Positions 53,244 to 61,436 of a stretch of DNA of 64,000 nucleotides are shown here, in pieces; position 1 is the first letter of the stretch; every line of letters begins with the position of its first letter. The position numbers and the translations under genes are program-made. This DNA comes from Alloyangia pacifica. GTDB taxonomy: Bacteria > Pseudomonadota > Alphaproteobacteria > Rhodobacterales > Rhodobacteraceae. Where the stretch lies: NCBI RefSeq assembly GCF_020524285.1, contig NZ_JAIVKX010000007.1, positions 186,001-250,000 on the forward strand, read 5' to 3'. The notes under the pieces were generated by a model, which had not been told where the DNA came from, searched no databases, and was given only the letters and a program-made list of their open reading frames with translations.

Positions 53244-54761
53244 ATGACCACTCCGAAACCCGTTGTCCTGACCATCCTCGACGGCTGGGGCCTGCGCGAC
53301 GAGACGGCGTACAACGCCCCGGCGCTGGCCAAGACCCCGACCATGGACAAGCTCTACGCCACCTGCCCGCATGCGACGCTTGTGACCTTCGGCCCCGATG
53401 TTGGCCTGCCGACCGGGCAGATGGGCAACTCGGAAGTCGGTCACACGAACATCGGCGCGGGCCGGGTGGTGGCGATGGATCTCGGCCAGATCGATCTGTC
53501 CATCGAGGACGGGTCGTTCTTCGAGAACAAGGCCATTCTCGACTTCGCCTCCAAGGTGAAGGACGCGGGCGGCCGCGCGCATCTGATGGGCGTGGTCTCG
53601 GACGGCGGCGTGCACGGCCATATCGCGCACATCAAGGCGGCGGTGAAGCTGCTGGTCGATCAGGGACTCGAGGTCGTGCTCCACGCGATCACCGACGGCC
53701 GCGACGTGGCGCCGAAGTCGGGTGAGGCCTTCGTGAAGGACCTTTCCGAAAGCCTGCCCAAGGGTGCCAGCATCGGCACGGTGATCGGCCGCTACTACGC
53801 CATGGACCGCGACAACCGCTGGGAGCGGGTGCAGACCGCCTATGATGCGATGATCAAGGGTGAGGGCGAAAGCGCGCCCGACGCCGTGACCGGGGTCAGC
53901 CAGAGCTACGCCAAGGACAAGACCGACGAGTTCATCCCCGCCACCGTCATCGACGGCTACGAAGGTATCAAGGCGGGCGACGGCTTTTTCTGCCTCAACT
54001 TCCGCGCCGACCGGGCGCGCGAAATCCTTGCCGCCATCGGCGCGCCCGACTTCGACGGCTTCGAGCGCGAAAAGCCCGAGCTCTCGGCGCTGCTCGGCAT
54101 GGTCGAGTACAGCGACAAGCACAACGCCTACATGACCACGGCCTACCCAAAGCGGGTGATCGTCAACACGCTGGGCGAATGGGTGGCCAAGCACGGGCTG
54201 ACGCAGTTCCGTCTCGCCGAGACCGAGAAATACCCGCATGTCACCTTCTTCCTCAACGGCGGCAAGGAGACCCCCGAGGAGGGCGAGGACCGCTTCATGC
54301 CCAAGTCGCCCAAGGTGGCGACCTATGATCTGCAGCCCGAGATGTCCGAGCCCGAGGTGGCCGAGCGCTTCGTGGGTGCGATCGAGAAGGGCTACGACCT
54401 GATCGTCACCAACTTCGCCAACCCCGACATGGTCGGCCATACCGGCGATCTCGATGCGGCTATCAAGGCCTGCGAGGCAGTGGACGAGGGGCTGGGCAAG
54501 GTGGTGGCGGCGCTCGAGAAGGTGGGCGGTGCGATGATGGTCATCGCCGACCACGGCAACTGCGAGACCATGTGGGACGATGCCACGGACGGCCCGCACA
54601 CCGCGCATACGACCAACCCGGTGCCGGTGATCCTCTTCGGCGGGCCCGAGGGCGCGACGGTGCATGACGGCATCCTCGCCGATGTCGCCCCGACGCTGCT
54701 GCAGCTGATGAACCTGCCGCAGCCCGAGGAGATGACCGGGAAGAGCCTGATCGACGGATGA
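53244..54761 (+). CDS. gpmI: 2,3-bisphosphoglycerate-independent phosphoglycerate mutase
   Basis: This 505-residue protein belongs to the alkaline phosphatase superfamily. It has metal-binding ILDGWGLRDE (Asp near 15), the catalytic serine region GLPTGQMGNSEVGHTNIGAGR (Ser about 64), VSDGGVHGHIAH, ITDGRDVAP, NFRADRAREI, ANPDMVGHTGD and IADHGNCE. It interconverts 3- and 2-phosphoglycerate with manganese in the cytoplasm. The ATG at 53244 is preferred over a TTG two codons earlier. Its stop overlaps the EnvC-like gene by ATGA, a known roseobacter gpmI-envC-ctpA arrangement (recalled). Confidence 0.95.
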   Translation: MTTPKPVVLTILDGWGLRDETAYNAPALAKTPTMDKLYATCPHATLVTFGPDVGLPTGQMGNSEVGHTNIGAGRVVAMDLGQIDLSIEDGSFFENKAILDFASKVKDAGGRAHLMGVVSDGGVHGHIAHIKAAVKLLVDQGLEVVLHAITDGRDVAPKSGEAFVKDLSESLPKGASIGTVIGRYYAMDRDNRWERVQTAYDAMIKGEGESAPDAVTGVSQSYAKDKTDEFIPATVIDGYEGIKAGDGFFCLNFRADRAREILAAIGAPDFDGFEREKPELSALLGMVEYSDKHNAYMTTAYPKRVIVNTLGEWVAKHGLTQFRLAETEKYPHVTFFLNGGKETPEEGEDRFMPKSPKVATYDLQPEMSEPEVAERFVGAIEKGYDLIVTNFANPDMVGHTGDLDAAIKACEAVDEGLGKVVAALEKVGGAMMVIADHGNCETMWDDATDGPHTAHTTNPVPVILFGGPEGATVHDGILADVAPTLLQLMNLPQPEEMTGKSLIDG

Positions 54762-55870
54762 AAGCCGCCGCGCTTCTCTTGTGCCTGATGGCGGGTCCGG
54801 CGCTGGCGCAGGCCCCGGGCGAGGCCGCGCGGGCCGCGGCGCGGGCGCTGGAAGAGGCGTCGGTGCAGCTCGATCAGGCGGACAGCGCGCGCGACCGCGT
54901 CAAGGCGCTGACCCGCACCGTCGAGGCCTATGAGGACGGGCTTGCCGCGCTTCGGGACGGGCTGCGTGATGCCGCCGTGCGCGAGACCGAGCTCAGCCGC
55001 CGTCTGGCCGCGCAGGAAGGCGAGGTGGCGCAGCTTCTGGGGGTGCTGTCGAGTCTCGGCAGCAGCGCCGCGCCCGAGGCGCTGCTGCATCCGGCGGGGC
55101 CGGTGGGCTCGGCGCGGGCGGGGATGCTGCTGGCGGCGGTCACGCCGGGACTGGCGCAGGAAGCGCGCGATCTGCGCGCCGACCTCGACGAGGTGGCGCA
55201 GCTGCGCGCCCTGCAGGAAAGCGCCGCGCAGACCCTGCGCGAGGGGCTGGCGGGCGTTCAGGCGGCGCGCACCGACCTGAGCCAGGCGGTGGCCGACCGC
55301 ACCGACCTGCCGATGCGCTTCACCGCGGATCCGGTGCGCACCGCGATCCTCATTTCGGCGACGGAGACGCTGGAGGGCTTCGCCTCGGGCCTCTCCAACA
55401 TCGCGCAGGGCGAGACGCCCAGCACCCTGCCGCCGGTCGACGCGCGGCGCGGTGCGCTGCCGATGCCGGTGCGCGGGCAGGTGCTGCGCGCCGCCGGCGA
55501 GGCCGATGCCGCCGGGGTCTCGCGCCCCGGCATTGTCGTCGCCACGCTGCCGCAGGCCATCGTCACCACGCCCACCGCCGCCACCGTGCGCTACGCCGGG
55601 CCGCTGCTCGATTACGGTCTCGTGACCATCCTCGAGCCGCAGCCGGATCTGCTGATCGTGCTGGCAGGGCTCGACGAGAGCTATGCGGAAACGGGAGAAA
55701 TCCTCTCCGAGGGGGCGCCCGTGGGATTGATGGGAGATGCGGCAGGGGACGGGGCGTCACCGTCACGTGAAGGTTCCGGCGCTGGACGCACGGAGACCCT
55801 GTATATAGAGGTAAGAGAGGGCGACGCGCCCGTGGACCCGCTAGAATGGTTCGCCAGCGACAAGGGATGA
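54758..55870 (+). CDS. EnvC-like murein hydrolase activator with degenerate LytM domain
   Basis: The protein has 370 residues. A signal peptide (MKAAALLLCLMAGPALA, 1-17) is followed by a long coiled coil (about 20-190). A C-terminal LytM/M23-like domain (about 230-368) begins RRGALPMPVRGQVLRAAGE. The zinc-binding histidines of active M23 enzymes are absent: the usual HGxY region reads RYAGPLLDYGLVTIL. This is the EnvC type, which activates amidases rather than cutting peptidoglycan itself. The gene sits between gpmI (ATGA overlap) and ctpA (7 bases), pointing to an envelope-remodelling operon. Confidence 0.85.
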   Translation: MKAAALLLCLMAGPALAQAPGEAARAAARALEEASVQLDQADSARDRVKALTRTVEAYEDGLAALRDGLRDAAVRETELSRRLAAQEGEVAQLLGVLSSLGSSAAPEALLHPAGPVGSARAGMLLAAVTPGLAQEARDLRADLDEVAQLRALQESAAQTLREGLAGVQAARTDLSQAVADRTDLPMRFTADPVRTAILISATETLEGFASGLSNIAQGETPSTLPPVDARRGALPMPVRGQVLRAAGEADAAGVSRPGIVVATLPQAIVTTPTAATVRYAGPLLDYGLVTILEPQPDLLIVLAGLDESYAETGEILSEGAPVGLMGDAAGDGASPSREGSGAGRTETLYIEVREGDAPVDPLEWFASDKG

Positions 55871-55877
55871 TCTGAGG

Positions 55878-57242
55878 ATGAACAAGTTTCTGATGGCCGC
55901 ACTGGGCGGCACCGTGGCAGGCGTCGTGGCAACGACGCAGTTCGTCGGCCCGCTGCTGGCCCAGGAAGCCGAGAAGAACACCAGCGTTTACGAGCAGCTC
56001 GACCTCTTCGGCGACATCTTCGAGCGCATCCGTGCGCAGTATGTGTCGGAAGTGGATGACAAGAAGCTGATCGAGGCCGCGATCAACGGCATGCTCACCT
56101 CGCTCGACCCGCATTCGAGCTACCTGGCGCCCGATGATGCCGCCGACATGCGCGTTCAGACCCGCGGCGAGTTCGGCGGGCTCGGCATCGAGGTCACCCA
56201 GGAAGACGGCTTCGTGAAGGTTGTCTCGCCGATGGACGGCACCCCCGCCGCCGAGGCCGGTGTCGAGGCGGGCGATTTCATCACCCATGTCGACGGCGAG
56301 TCGGTGCTCGGCCTGAACCTCGACGAGGCGGTGGACAAGATGCGCGGGCCGGTCGGCTCGGAGATCGTCATCACCGTCGTCCGCGAGGGCGAGGAAGAGC
56401 CCTTCGACATCTCGATCATTCGCGACACCATCACGCTCACCGCCGTGCGCACCCGTCTCGAGGGCGACACCGTGGTGCTGCGCGTGACCACCTTCAACGA
56501 CCAGACCTTCCCCAATCTCGAAGAGGGGCTGGCCGAGCAGGTCGAGGCCGCGGGCGGCATGGACAAGGTCAACGGCATCGTGCTCGACCTGCGCAACAAC
56601 CCGGGCGGCCTGCTGACCCAGGCGATCAAGGTGGCGGACGCCTTCCTCGACAAGGGCGAGATCGTCTCGACCCGCGGCCGCAACGCCGCCGACGGCGAGC
56701 GCTACAATGCCTCCGAAGGGGACCTGTCGGACGGCAAGCCGATCGTCGTGCTGATCAACGGCGGCTCGGCCTCGGCGTCGGAAATCGTTGCCGGCGCGCT
56801 GAAGGATCACCGCCGCGCCGTGGTCGTCGGGACCAAGAGCTTCGGCAAGGGATCGGTGCAGACCGTCATGCCGCTGCGCGGCGACGGCGCGATGCGCCTG
56901 ACCACCGCGCGCTACTACACGCCCTCGGGGCGGTCGATCCAGGCGCTCGGCGTCTCGCCCGACATCGTGGTCGAGCAGCGTCCGCCCGAGCCGGAGGACG
57001 AAGAGAACGCGGTGCCCGGCTTCAGCCGCTCCGAGGCCGATCTGCGCGGCGCGCTGGACAATGACAGCCTGACCGAGGACGAGATCCGCCAGATCGAGGA
57101 AGACCGCGCCAAGGCCGAGGAAGCCGCCAAGCTGCGCCAGGACGACTACCAGCTGGCCTATGCGATCGACATCCTCAAGGGCCTCAGCGTGCTCGGCGAC
57201 GAGCAGGCGCTGATGCAGCAGGCGCAGGCTGCCGACAAGTAA
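55878..57242 (+). CDS. ctpA: Carboxyl-terminal processing peptidase (S41)
   Basis: The protein has 454 residues. An N-terminal signal or anchor (about 1-25, ending in LLAQEAEK) precedes helical YEQLDLFGDIFERIRAQYV, a PDZ domain (about 90-170; GLGIEVTQEDGFVKVVSPMDGTPAAEAG), and the S41 core. The catalytic dyad is Ser299 in SASASEIV and Lys324 in TKSFGKGSV. It acts in the periplasm, trimming C-termini of envelope proteins and often controlling murein hydrolases. Its place directly after the EnvC-like gene fits that link. A strong terminator follows 24 bases downstream. Confidence 0.94.
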   Translation: MNKFLMAALGGTVAGVVATTQFVGPLLAQEAEKNTSVYEQLDLFGDIFERIRAQYVSEVDDKKLIEAAINGMLTSLDPHSSYLAPDDAADMRVQTRGEFGGLGIEVTQEDGFVKVVSPMDGTPAAEAGVEAGDFITHVDGESVLGLNLDEAVDKMRGPVGSEIVITVVREGEEEPFDISIIRDTITLTAVRTRLEGDTVVLRVTTFNDQTFPNLEEGLAEQVEAAGGMDKVNGIVLDLRNNPGGLLTQAIKVADAFLDKGEIVSTRGRNAADGERYNASEGDLSDGKPIVVLINGGSASASEIVAGALKDHRRAVVVGTKSFGKGSVQTVMPLRGDGAMRLTTARYYTPSGRSIQALGVSPDIVVEQRPPEPEDEENAVPGFSRSEADLRGALDNDSLTEDEIRQIEEDRAKAEEAAKLRQDDYQLAYAIDILKGLSVLGDEQALMQQAQAADK

Positions 57243-57265
57243 GGCTTCGGGCCGACAAGACACGG

Positions 57266-57293
57266 AAGGCGCGTCCCGCGGGGCGCGCCTTTT
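57266..57293 (+). terminator. Intrinsic terminator of the gpmI-envC-ctpA operon
   Basis: An AAGGCGCG / CGCGCCTT stem (57266-57273 and 57284-57291) encloses a further CCC/GGG-type stem and is followed by TTTT. It begins 24 bases after the ctpA stop and directly before repeat copy R2. Confidence 0.85.
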
Positions 57294-57318
57294 GGTTTCC
57301 GGGCTCGGCGCGTCGATA

Positions 57319-57482
57319 CGCCCGGAATCAAGGCGAAGCCGCCGGGCGGGCGCTGGCCGGTCCCGGCGGGCTGGCGCCTTGTCATCTCGCACGGCGTTCG
57401 AAAGGTTTGCGGATTTGGCCGGGATACAAAGAGGATCACAGTCGTTGCGGCGCCACCCCACGGGCCGGTGCACGCCCGGCTC
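57319..57482 (+). repeat. Dispersed ~160-bp intergenic repeat, copy R2
   Basis: The copy starts CGCCCGGAATCAAGGCGAAG. The left arm GCCGGGCGGGCGCTGGCCGGT (57341-57361) pairs with 57460-57480 at 17 of 21 positions. The centre has TCCCGGCGGGCTGGCGC, CGGATTTGGCCGGGATACAA and GTCGTTGCGGCGCCACCCCA. It fills most of the gap between the ctpA terminator and rppH. No other feature is seen in this 295-base gap. Confidence 0.85.
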
Positions 57483-57538
57483 CCCTTCCAAAACCGCCTT
57501 TCCGGCGCTAGCGTGCCGCCACAACCAAGGAGCCTTTG

Positions 57539-58030
57539 ATGAAGACCATGACCCCCGAAGAGATCGCCGCGCTGCCCTACCGCCGCAACGTCGGCGTGAT
57601 GCTCGTCAACGCCGCGGGGCACGTCTTTGTCGGCCAGCGGCTCGACAGCGAGGTGCCCGCCTGGCAGATGCCGCAGGGCGGGATCGACAAGGGCGAAGAG
57701 CCGCAGGAGGCCGCGCTGCGTGAACTCGAGGAAGAGATCGGCGTCAGCCCCTCGCTGGTCACCGTCGAGGCCGAAACCGAGGGCTGGCTGTCCTACGATC
57801 TGCCGCATGACATCGTGCCGCGCATCTGGAAGGGCCGCTACAAGGGGCAGGAGCAGAAGTGGTTCCTGCTGCGCTTCAACGGCGAGGATTCGCAGGTGAA
57901 CATCCAGACCGAGCACCCCGAGTTCTCCGAATGGTGCTGGTTGCCGGCGGACGAGGTGCTGGGCCAGATCGTGCCCTTCAAGCGCCCGGTCTACGAGCAG
58001 GTCATCGCCGCCTTCCGGGAGAAGCTGTGA
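57539..58030 (+). CDS. rppH: RNA pyrophosphohydrolase (Nudix)
   Basis: This 163-residue protein has the Nudix box [22 protein letters not shown] intact (about 47-69), preceded by [23 protein letters not shown] and PAWQMPQGG. This is the RppH/NudH subfamily, which removes pyrophosphate from the 5' end of mRNA to start decay and also attacks dinucleoside polyphosphates. Length is normal. AAGGAG 7 bases upstream selects the ATG at 57539; a TTG one codon earlier is less likely. It is coupled by GTGA to a small secreted-protein gene. Confidence 0.94.
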   Translation: MKTMTPEEIAALPYRRNVGVMLVNAAGHVFVGQRLDSEVPAWQMPQGGIDKGEEPQEAALRELEEEIGVSPSLVTVEAETEGWLSYDLPHDIVPRIWKGRYKGQEQKWFLLRFNGEDSQVNIQTEHPEFSEWCWLPADEVLGQIVPFKRPVYEQVIAAFREKL

Positions 58031-58467
58031 TCCGTACCGCGTTTCTGTTCCTTGTTCTGTTGCTTGGTGTCGCCAGTCCGGCCTTTGCGCTGAAGTGCCT
58101 GCCGCCGGACGTGGCGCGCGACGTGCGCGCCGCGAAGGCCGAGCAGACCGAATGGATCGCGGTGAACGGCATGCTCGAAACCGGCCCGGTGCCGCGCAGC
58201 TCCGGCGAAGTGCCGGCGCGGTTCTGGGGCTGGGCGCTGGGGCAGGGCGGCTTCAGCCGCCCCTTCGATCAGCGCATCACGCTGCGCGTCTCCTGCTACG
58301 GCCCGTGGTGCGGCGAGGCCCGGACCGGCCCGATGGCGGCGCTGCTGAAGCGCGAGGAGGGCCGGCTGGTGCTGATCGCCGACCCCTGCGGCGCCAACCG
58401 CTGGCCCGGCCCCAGCGCCCGCCAGGTGAAGGCGCTGGAAAGAAGCTGCGGCGCGGGCTGCCGCTGA
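58027..58467 (+). CDS. Small secreted cysteine-containing protein
   Basis: This protein has 146 residues. A GTG start overlaps the rppH stop (GTGA) and begins a clear signal peptide ([21 protein letters not shown], read with Met at GTG). The mature protein has six cysteines ([32 protein letters not shown]), probably three disulfides in the periplasm. It is about 125 residues when mature, with no family I can name. It is co-translated with rppH, without a clear functional link. Its stop lies 1 base from the convergent transglycosylase stop. Confidence 0.72.
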   Translation: MIRTAFLFLVLLLGVASPAFALKCLPPDVARDVRAAKAEQTEWIAVNGMLETGPVPRSSGEVPARFWGWALGQGGFSRPFDQRITLRVSCYGPWCGEARTGPMAALLKREEGRLVLIADPCGANRWPGPSARQVKALERSCGAGCR

Positions 58468-58468
58468 G

Positions 58469-59749
58469 CTACCGCAGCCGGTGCAGCACTTCGAGCGAGG
58501 CGTAGCCGTCCGGCACCGCGCCCACCGCGCGCTGGTAATCGCGCAGCGCCTTGATGGTCATCGGCCCGATGCGCCCGTCGACGCCCGAGGGATCGAAGCC
58601 CGCCTGTTTCAGCCGCACCTGCAGCTCCTTGCGCTCGTCGCTGGTCAGCGCGCGCTCGTCGTCGGGCCAGCTCGAGCGGATAGGGGCGCCGCCCATGATC
58701 CGGTCCGCAAGATGCCCGACCCCGATCACATAGGCGTCGGCGGCATTGTAGCGCGAGATCACCTTGAAGTTCTTGAAGGTCAGGAAGGCCGCGCCTTTGT
58801 GCCCGGCCGGCAGCAGCAGGCTCGCCGAGCCGAAATCCTGCACCGGGCGGCCGTCCATGCCGACCACGCCGAGCTTCGCCCAGTCCGAGGGCATGCGGGT
58901 CGTGCTGCCCGCCAGCTCGTAATCGAATCCGCGCGGCAACTGCACCTCGACGCCCCAGGGCTGGCCATGGATCCAGCCGCTCTCGGCGAGGTAATGCGCC
59001 GTCGAGGCCAGCGCGTCGGCGGGGTTGTCCGACCAGATGTCGCGCTTGCCGTCGCCGGTCCAATCCACCGCCAGCGCCCGGTAGGAGGAGGGGATGAACT
59101 GCGTATGGCCCATCGCCCCGGCCCAGCTTCCGGTCATCTGCGCGGCGGTGGTGTCGCCGTTCTGGATGATGTGCAGCGCGTCGATCAGTTGGCCTTCGAA
59201 GAACTTTCCGCGCCGCGAGCCATAGGCCAGCGTCGCCAACGCCGGGATCACCGGATGCATGCCGCGATGCGTGCCATAGGCGCTCTCCATGCCCCAGATC
59301 GCCAGCACCACCTGCCGGTCGACGCCGTAGCGCGCCTCGATCTGCCGCAGCAGCTGGTCATTGGCGGCCAGCGCCGCGCGGCCGTTCTCGATGCGCGTGT
59401 CCGAGACCGCCGAGCCGAGGTAGGCCCAGAGCGTCTTGGTGAACTCGGCTTGGTTGTTGATCCTTTGCAGCGCCTCGGTGTCCAGCGGCACGTGGCGCAG
59501 CGCCGCGTCGAGCGTGCGCTCGCTGATCCCCTCGGCGCGGGCGCGGCCACGGAAGTCGGTGAGCCAGCGGGCGAATTCCTGCTGCACCTCGGTGGCCGGC
59601 ACCACCTGCGCGGGCTCGGCCGCGACAAAGCCCATCGGGCGCAGCGTCGGGCGCTGCGAGATCACCGGCGCGGTAAAGTCGTCTATGCGTTCTGCCGGCG
59701 CCTGCGTGGCCATCAGGCACAGCGCGAGGCCGGAAAGGCTCCGTTTCAT
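58469..59749 (-). CDS. Lytic murein transglycosylase (MltB type) with peptidoglycan-binding domain
   Basis: The protein has 426 residues. The signal peptide is 1-19. The SLT_2 catalytic domain (about 50-345) has the catalytic glutamate in LAIWGMESAYGTHRG and the substrate motif MTGSWAGAMGHTQFIPSSY. A C-terminal PG_binding_1 domain (about 365-425; LQVRLKQAGFDPSGVDGRIGPMTIKALRDYQ) follows. It cleaves peptidoglycan glycan strands to 1,6-anhydromuramic products in the periplasm. No lipobox is seen, so it is probably soluble, unlike E. coli MltB. It is a single gene with its own upstream region (59750-59912). Confidence 0.92.
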   Translation of the reverse strand: MKRSLSGLALCLMATQAPAERIDDFTAPVISQRPTLRPMGFVAAEPAQVVPATEVQQEFARWLTDFRGRARAEGISERTLDAALRHVPLDTEALQRINNQAEFTKTLWAYLGSAVSDTRIENGRAALAANDQLLRQIEARYGVDRQVVLAIWGMESAYGTHRGMHPVIPALATLAYGSRRGKFFEGQLIDALHIIQNGDTTAAQMTGSWAGAMGHTQFIPSSYRALAVDWTGDGKRDIWSDNPADALASTAHYLAESGWIHGQPWGVEVQLPRGFDYELAGSTTRMPSDWAKLGVVGMDGRPVQDFGSASLLLPAGHKGAAFLTFKNFKVISRYNAADAYVIGVGHLADRIMGGAPIRSSWPDDERALTSDERKELQVRLKQAGFDPSGVDGRIGPMTIKALRDYQRAVGAVPDGYASLEVLHRLR

Positions 59750-59912
59750 CTGGGGTCACCTACTGCTCGTGTTCTTATTGACCGAAAGGCTACCGCGCGC
59801 CGGGTGATTTGCGAAGGAGGGACGGCGATCACATTTCACGCCATCGGCAAGAGATCGCGGACGGGCGCGGCGCAGGGGGCGCGGGGGCGCGCCTTGCGTC
59901 CCCACAAGGGCC

Positions 59913-60620
59913 TCACATCCGGATCGCGCAGCTGCCCTGCTCGGCCTCCATGCGCGCCATGAAGCCGCGCAGCAGGGGCACGCGTTCGGGCCGGAAGGAG
60001 GTCTCGAGCACCGCCATCGCCGCCATCCGGTCGAGCCGGAAGGTGCGGTAGTCCTCGCGCAGCAGGCACCAGGCGATCAGGCAGTGCGAGTTGTCGAGCA
60101 GCAGCAGCGACAGCGGCTTCACTTCGCGCTGCGTCGCCGCGCCCTGCGCATCGCGGTAGTCGAAGCGGATGTGGCGCTCCTCGCGGCAGGCACAGCGCAG
60201 CCGGGCGGCGTCGATGGTTGGCGGGGCAGGGGGCGAGAAGCGGTGCGCGGTCAGCACCGCGTGGCGCAACTGGTGCGCCTGCCGCTCGGGCAGTCGGGCG
60301 CGCAGCTTGGCCAGCGCGTTTCGGGCGGCGAGCGCCAGCGCCGGGTCGGCCAGCGCCTCGACCTCGCGCAGCCCCAGCACCAGCGCCTCCAGCTCGTCCT
60401 CGTCGAACGACAGCGGCGGCAGGTGCGGATCCTCGATCAGGGTGAAGCCGTAGCCCGCCTCGCCGTCGATCACCGCGCCGAGCCCGCGCAGCGCGCCGAT
60501 GTCGCGGTAGAGCGTGCGCTCCGAAACCCCGGTCTCCTGCGCCAGCGTGGCGGCGGTGACGGGGGCGGGCAGGCGGCGCATCGCCTGCATGAGCTGGAAG
60601 AGGCGTTCGGTCCGGGACAT
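59913..60620 (-). CDS. YafY-type transcriptional regulator (HTH_11 and WYL domains)
   Basis: The protein has 235 residues. The N-terminal helix-turn-helix (about 2-60; RLFQLMQAMRRLPAPVTAATLAQETGVSERTLYRDIGALRGLG) precedes a WYL domain (about 135-225; REERHIRFDYRDAQG, LSLLLLDNSHCLIAWCLLREDYRTFRLDRM). The WYL core reads LIAWC rather than WYL but keeps the DYRTFRLDRM ending. WYL regulators respond to nucleic acids or small ligands. It is divergent from the glutathione S-transferase gene with 105 bases between them, which it may control. Confidence 0.87.
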   Translation of the reverse strand: MSRTERLFQLMQAMRRLPAPVTAATLAQETGVSERTLYRDIGALRGLGAVIDGEAGYGFTLIEDPHLPPLSFDEDELEALVLGLREVEALADPALALAARNALAKLRARLPERQAHQLRHAVLTAHRFSPPAPPTIDAARLRCACREERHIRFDYRDAQGAATQREVKPLSLLLLDNSHCLIAWCLLREDYRTFRLDRMAAMAVLETSFRPERVPLLRGFMARMEAEQGSCAIRM

Positions 60621-60725
60621 GGCACGATCATCCTGCACCGTCCTGACAGTTTCCGGCAAGAGCGGCGGCTAGGGTCCGAGGGGCCGGCAGCTCCCTTTCC
60701 TCAAAGTCCCGAAAAGGACCATCCC

Positions 60726-61436
60726 ATGCTGACCCTGATTTCCTTCCCGCCCACCCTGGGCGAGCCGTCCAACAGCCCGTTCTGCGTCAAGGCGATGCTC
60801 TTGCTCGAGATGTCCGGCCTCGACTGGCGGCCGCGCTTCGTGCCGATGCCCGAAGGCCCCTACGGCAAGCTGCCGGTGCTCGAGACGCCGCAGTGCGTGG
60901 TGCCCGACAGCGCGCTCATCCAGCAATGGCTCGAAGCCCAGGGGGCCGAGTTCTTTCCCGGTTTCGACGCCGCCGCGCGCGGCATGGCGCATGCGGTGAT
61001 GCGCATGGCCGAGGACAGCCTGCGCTGGCAGGTGGCGCATGACCGCTGGCTCGACGCCCGGGTCTGGCCGCAGTTCTTCCCCGAAGCGTTCAAGGGGCTG
61101 CCCGAGGGACTCGAGGCCAAGGTGCAGGAAGGCCAGCGGCAGGGCATGACCTGGCACGGCATCGCCCGCTACTCCGAGGAAGATCGCTGCGCGCTGGCAG
61201 AGATGGACCTCGACGCGCTGGTCGCGGTGCTGGGCGAGGGGCCGTGGCTGTTTGGCGCGGCGCCCTCGGCGGCGGACGCCTCGGTGCTGCCGGTGCTGAG
61301 CATGATCGACAGCCTGCCCGGAGTCACGGCGCTGCGCCGGGCGCTGCGCGCGCGGCAGCCACTGATGGACTACGTCGCGCGCGGGCGAGAGGCGCTCTAC
61401 GCGCCGCTCAACGATCGGCTTTACGTGTCCGGCTGA
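60726..61436 (+). CDS. Glutathione S-transferase family protein
   Basis: This 236-residue protein has a thioredoxin-like N-terminal domain (about 1-75) with SNSPFCVKAMLLLEMSGLDW at the catalytic turn, the cis-proline in GKLPVLETP (about 47-55) and VPDSALIQQWLE. An all-helical C-terminal domain contains DLDALVAVLGEGPWLFGAAPSAADASVLPVL. It should bind glutathione; the substrate is unknown. It is divergent from a WYL regulator. Its last 29 bases overlap the 3' end of rnr on the other strand. Confidence 0.87.
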   Translation: MLTLISFPPTLGEPSNSPFCVKAMLLLEMSGLDWRPRFVPMPEGPYGKLPVLETPQCVVPDSALIQQWLEAQGAEFFPGFDAAARGMAHAVMRMAEDSLRWQVAHDRWLDARVWPQFFPEAFKGLPEGLEAKVQEGQRQGMTWHGIARYSEEDRCALAEMDLDALVAVLGEGPWLFGAAPSAADASVLPVLSMIDSLPGVTALRRALRARQPLMDYVARGREALYAPLNDRLYVSG

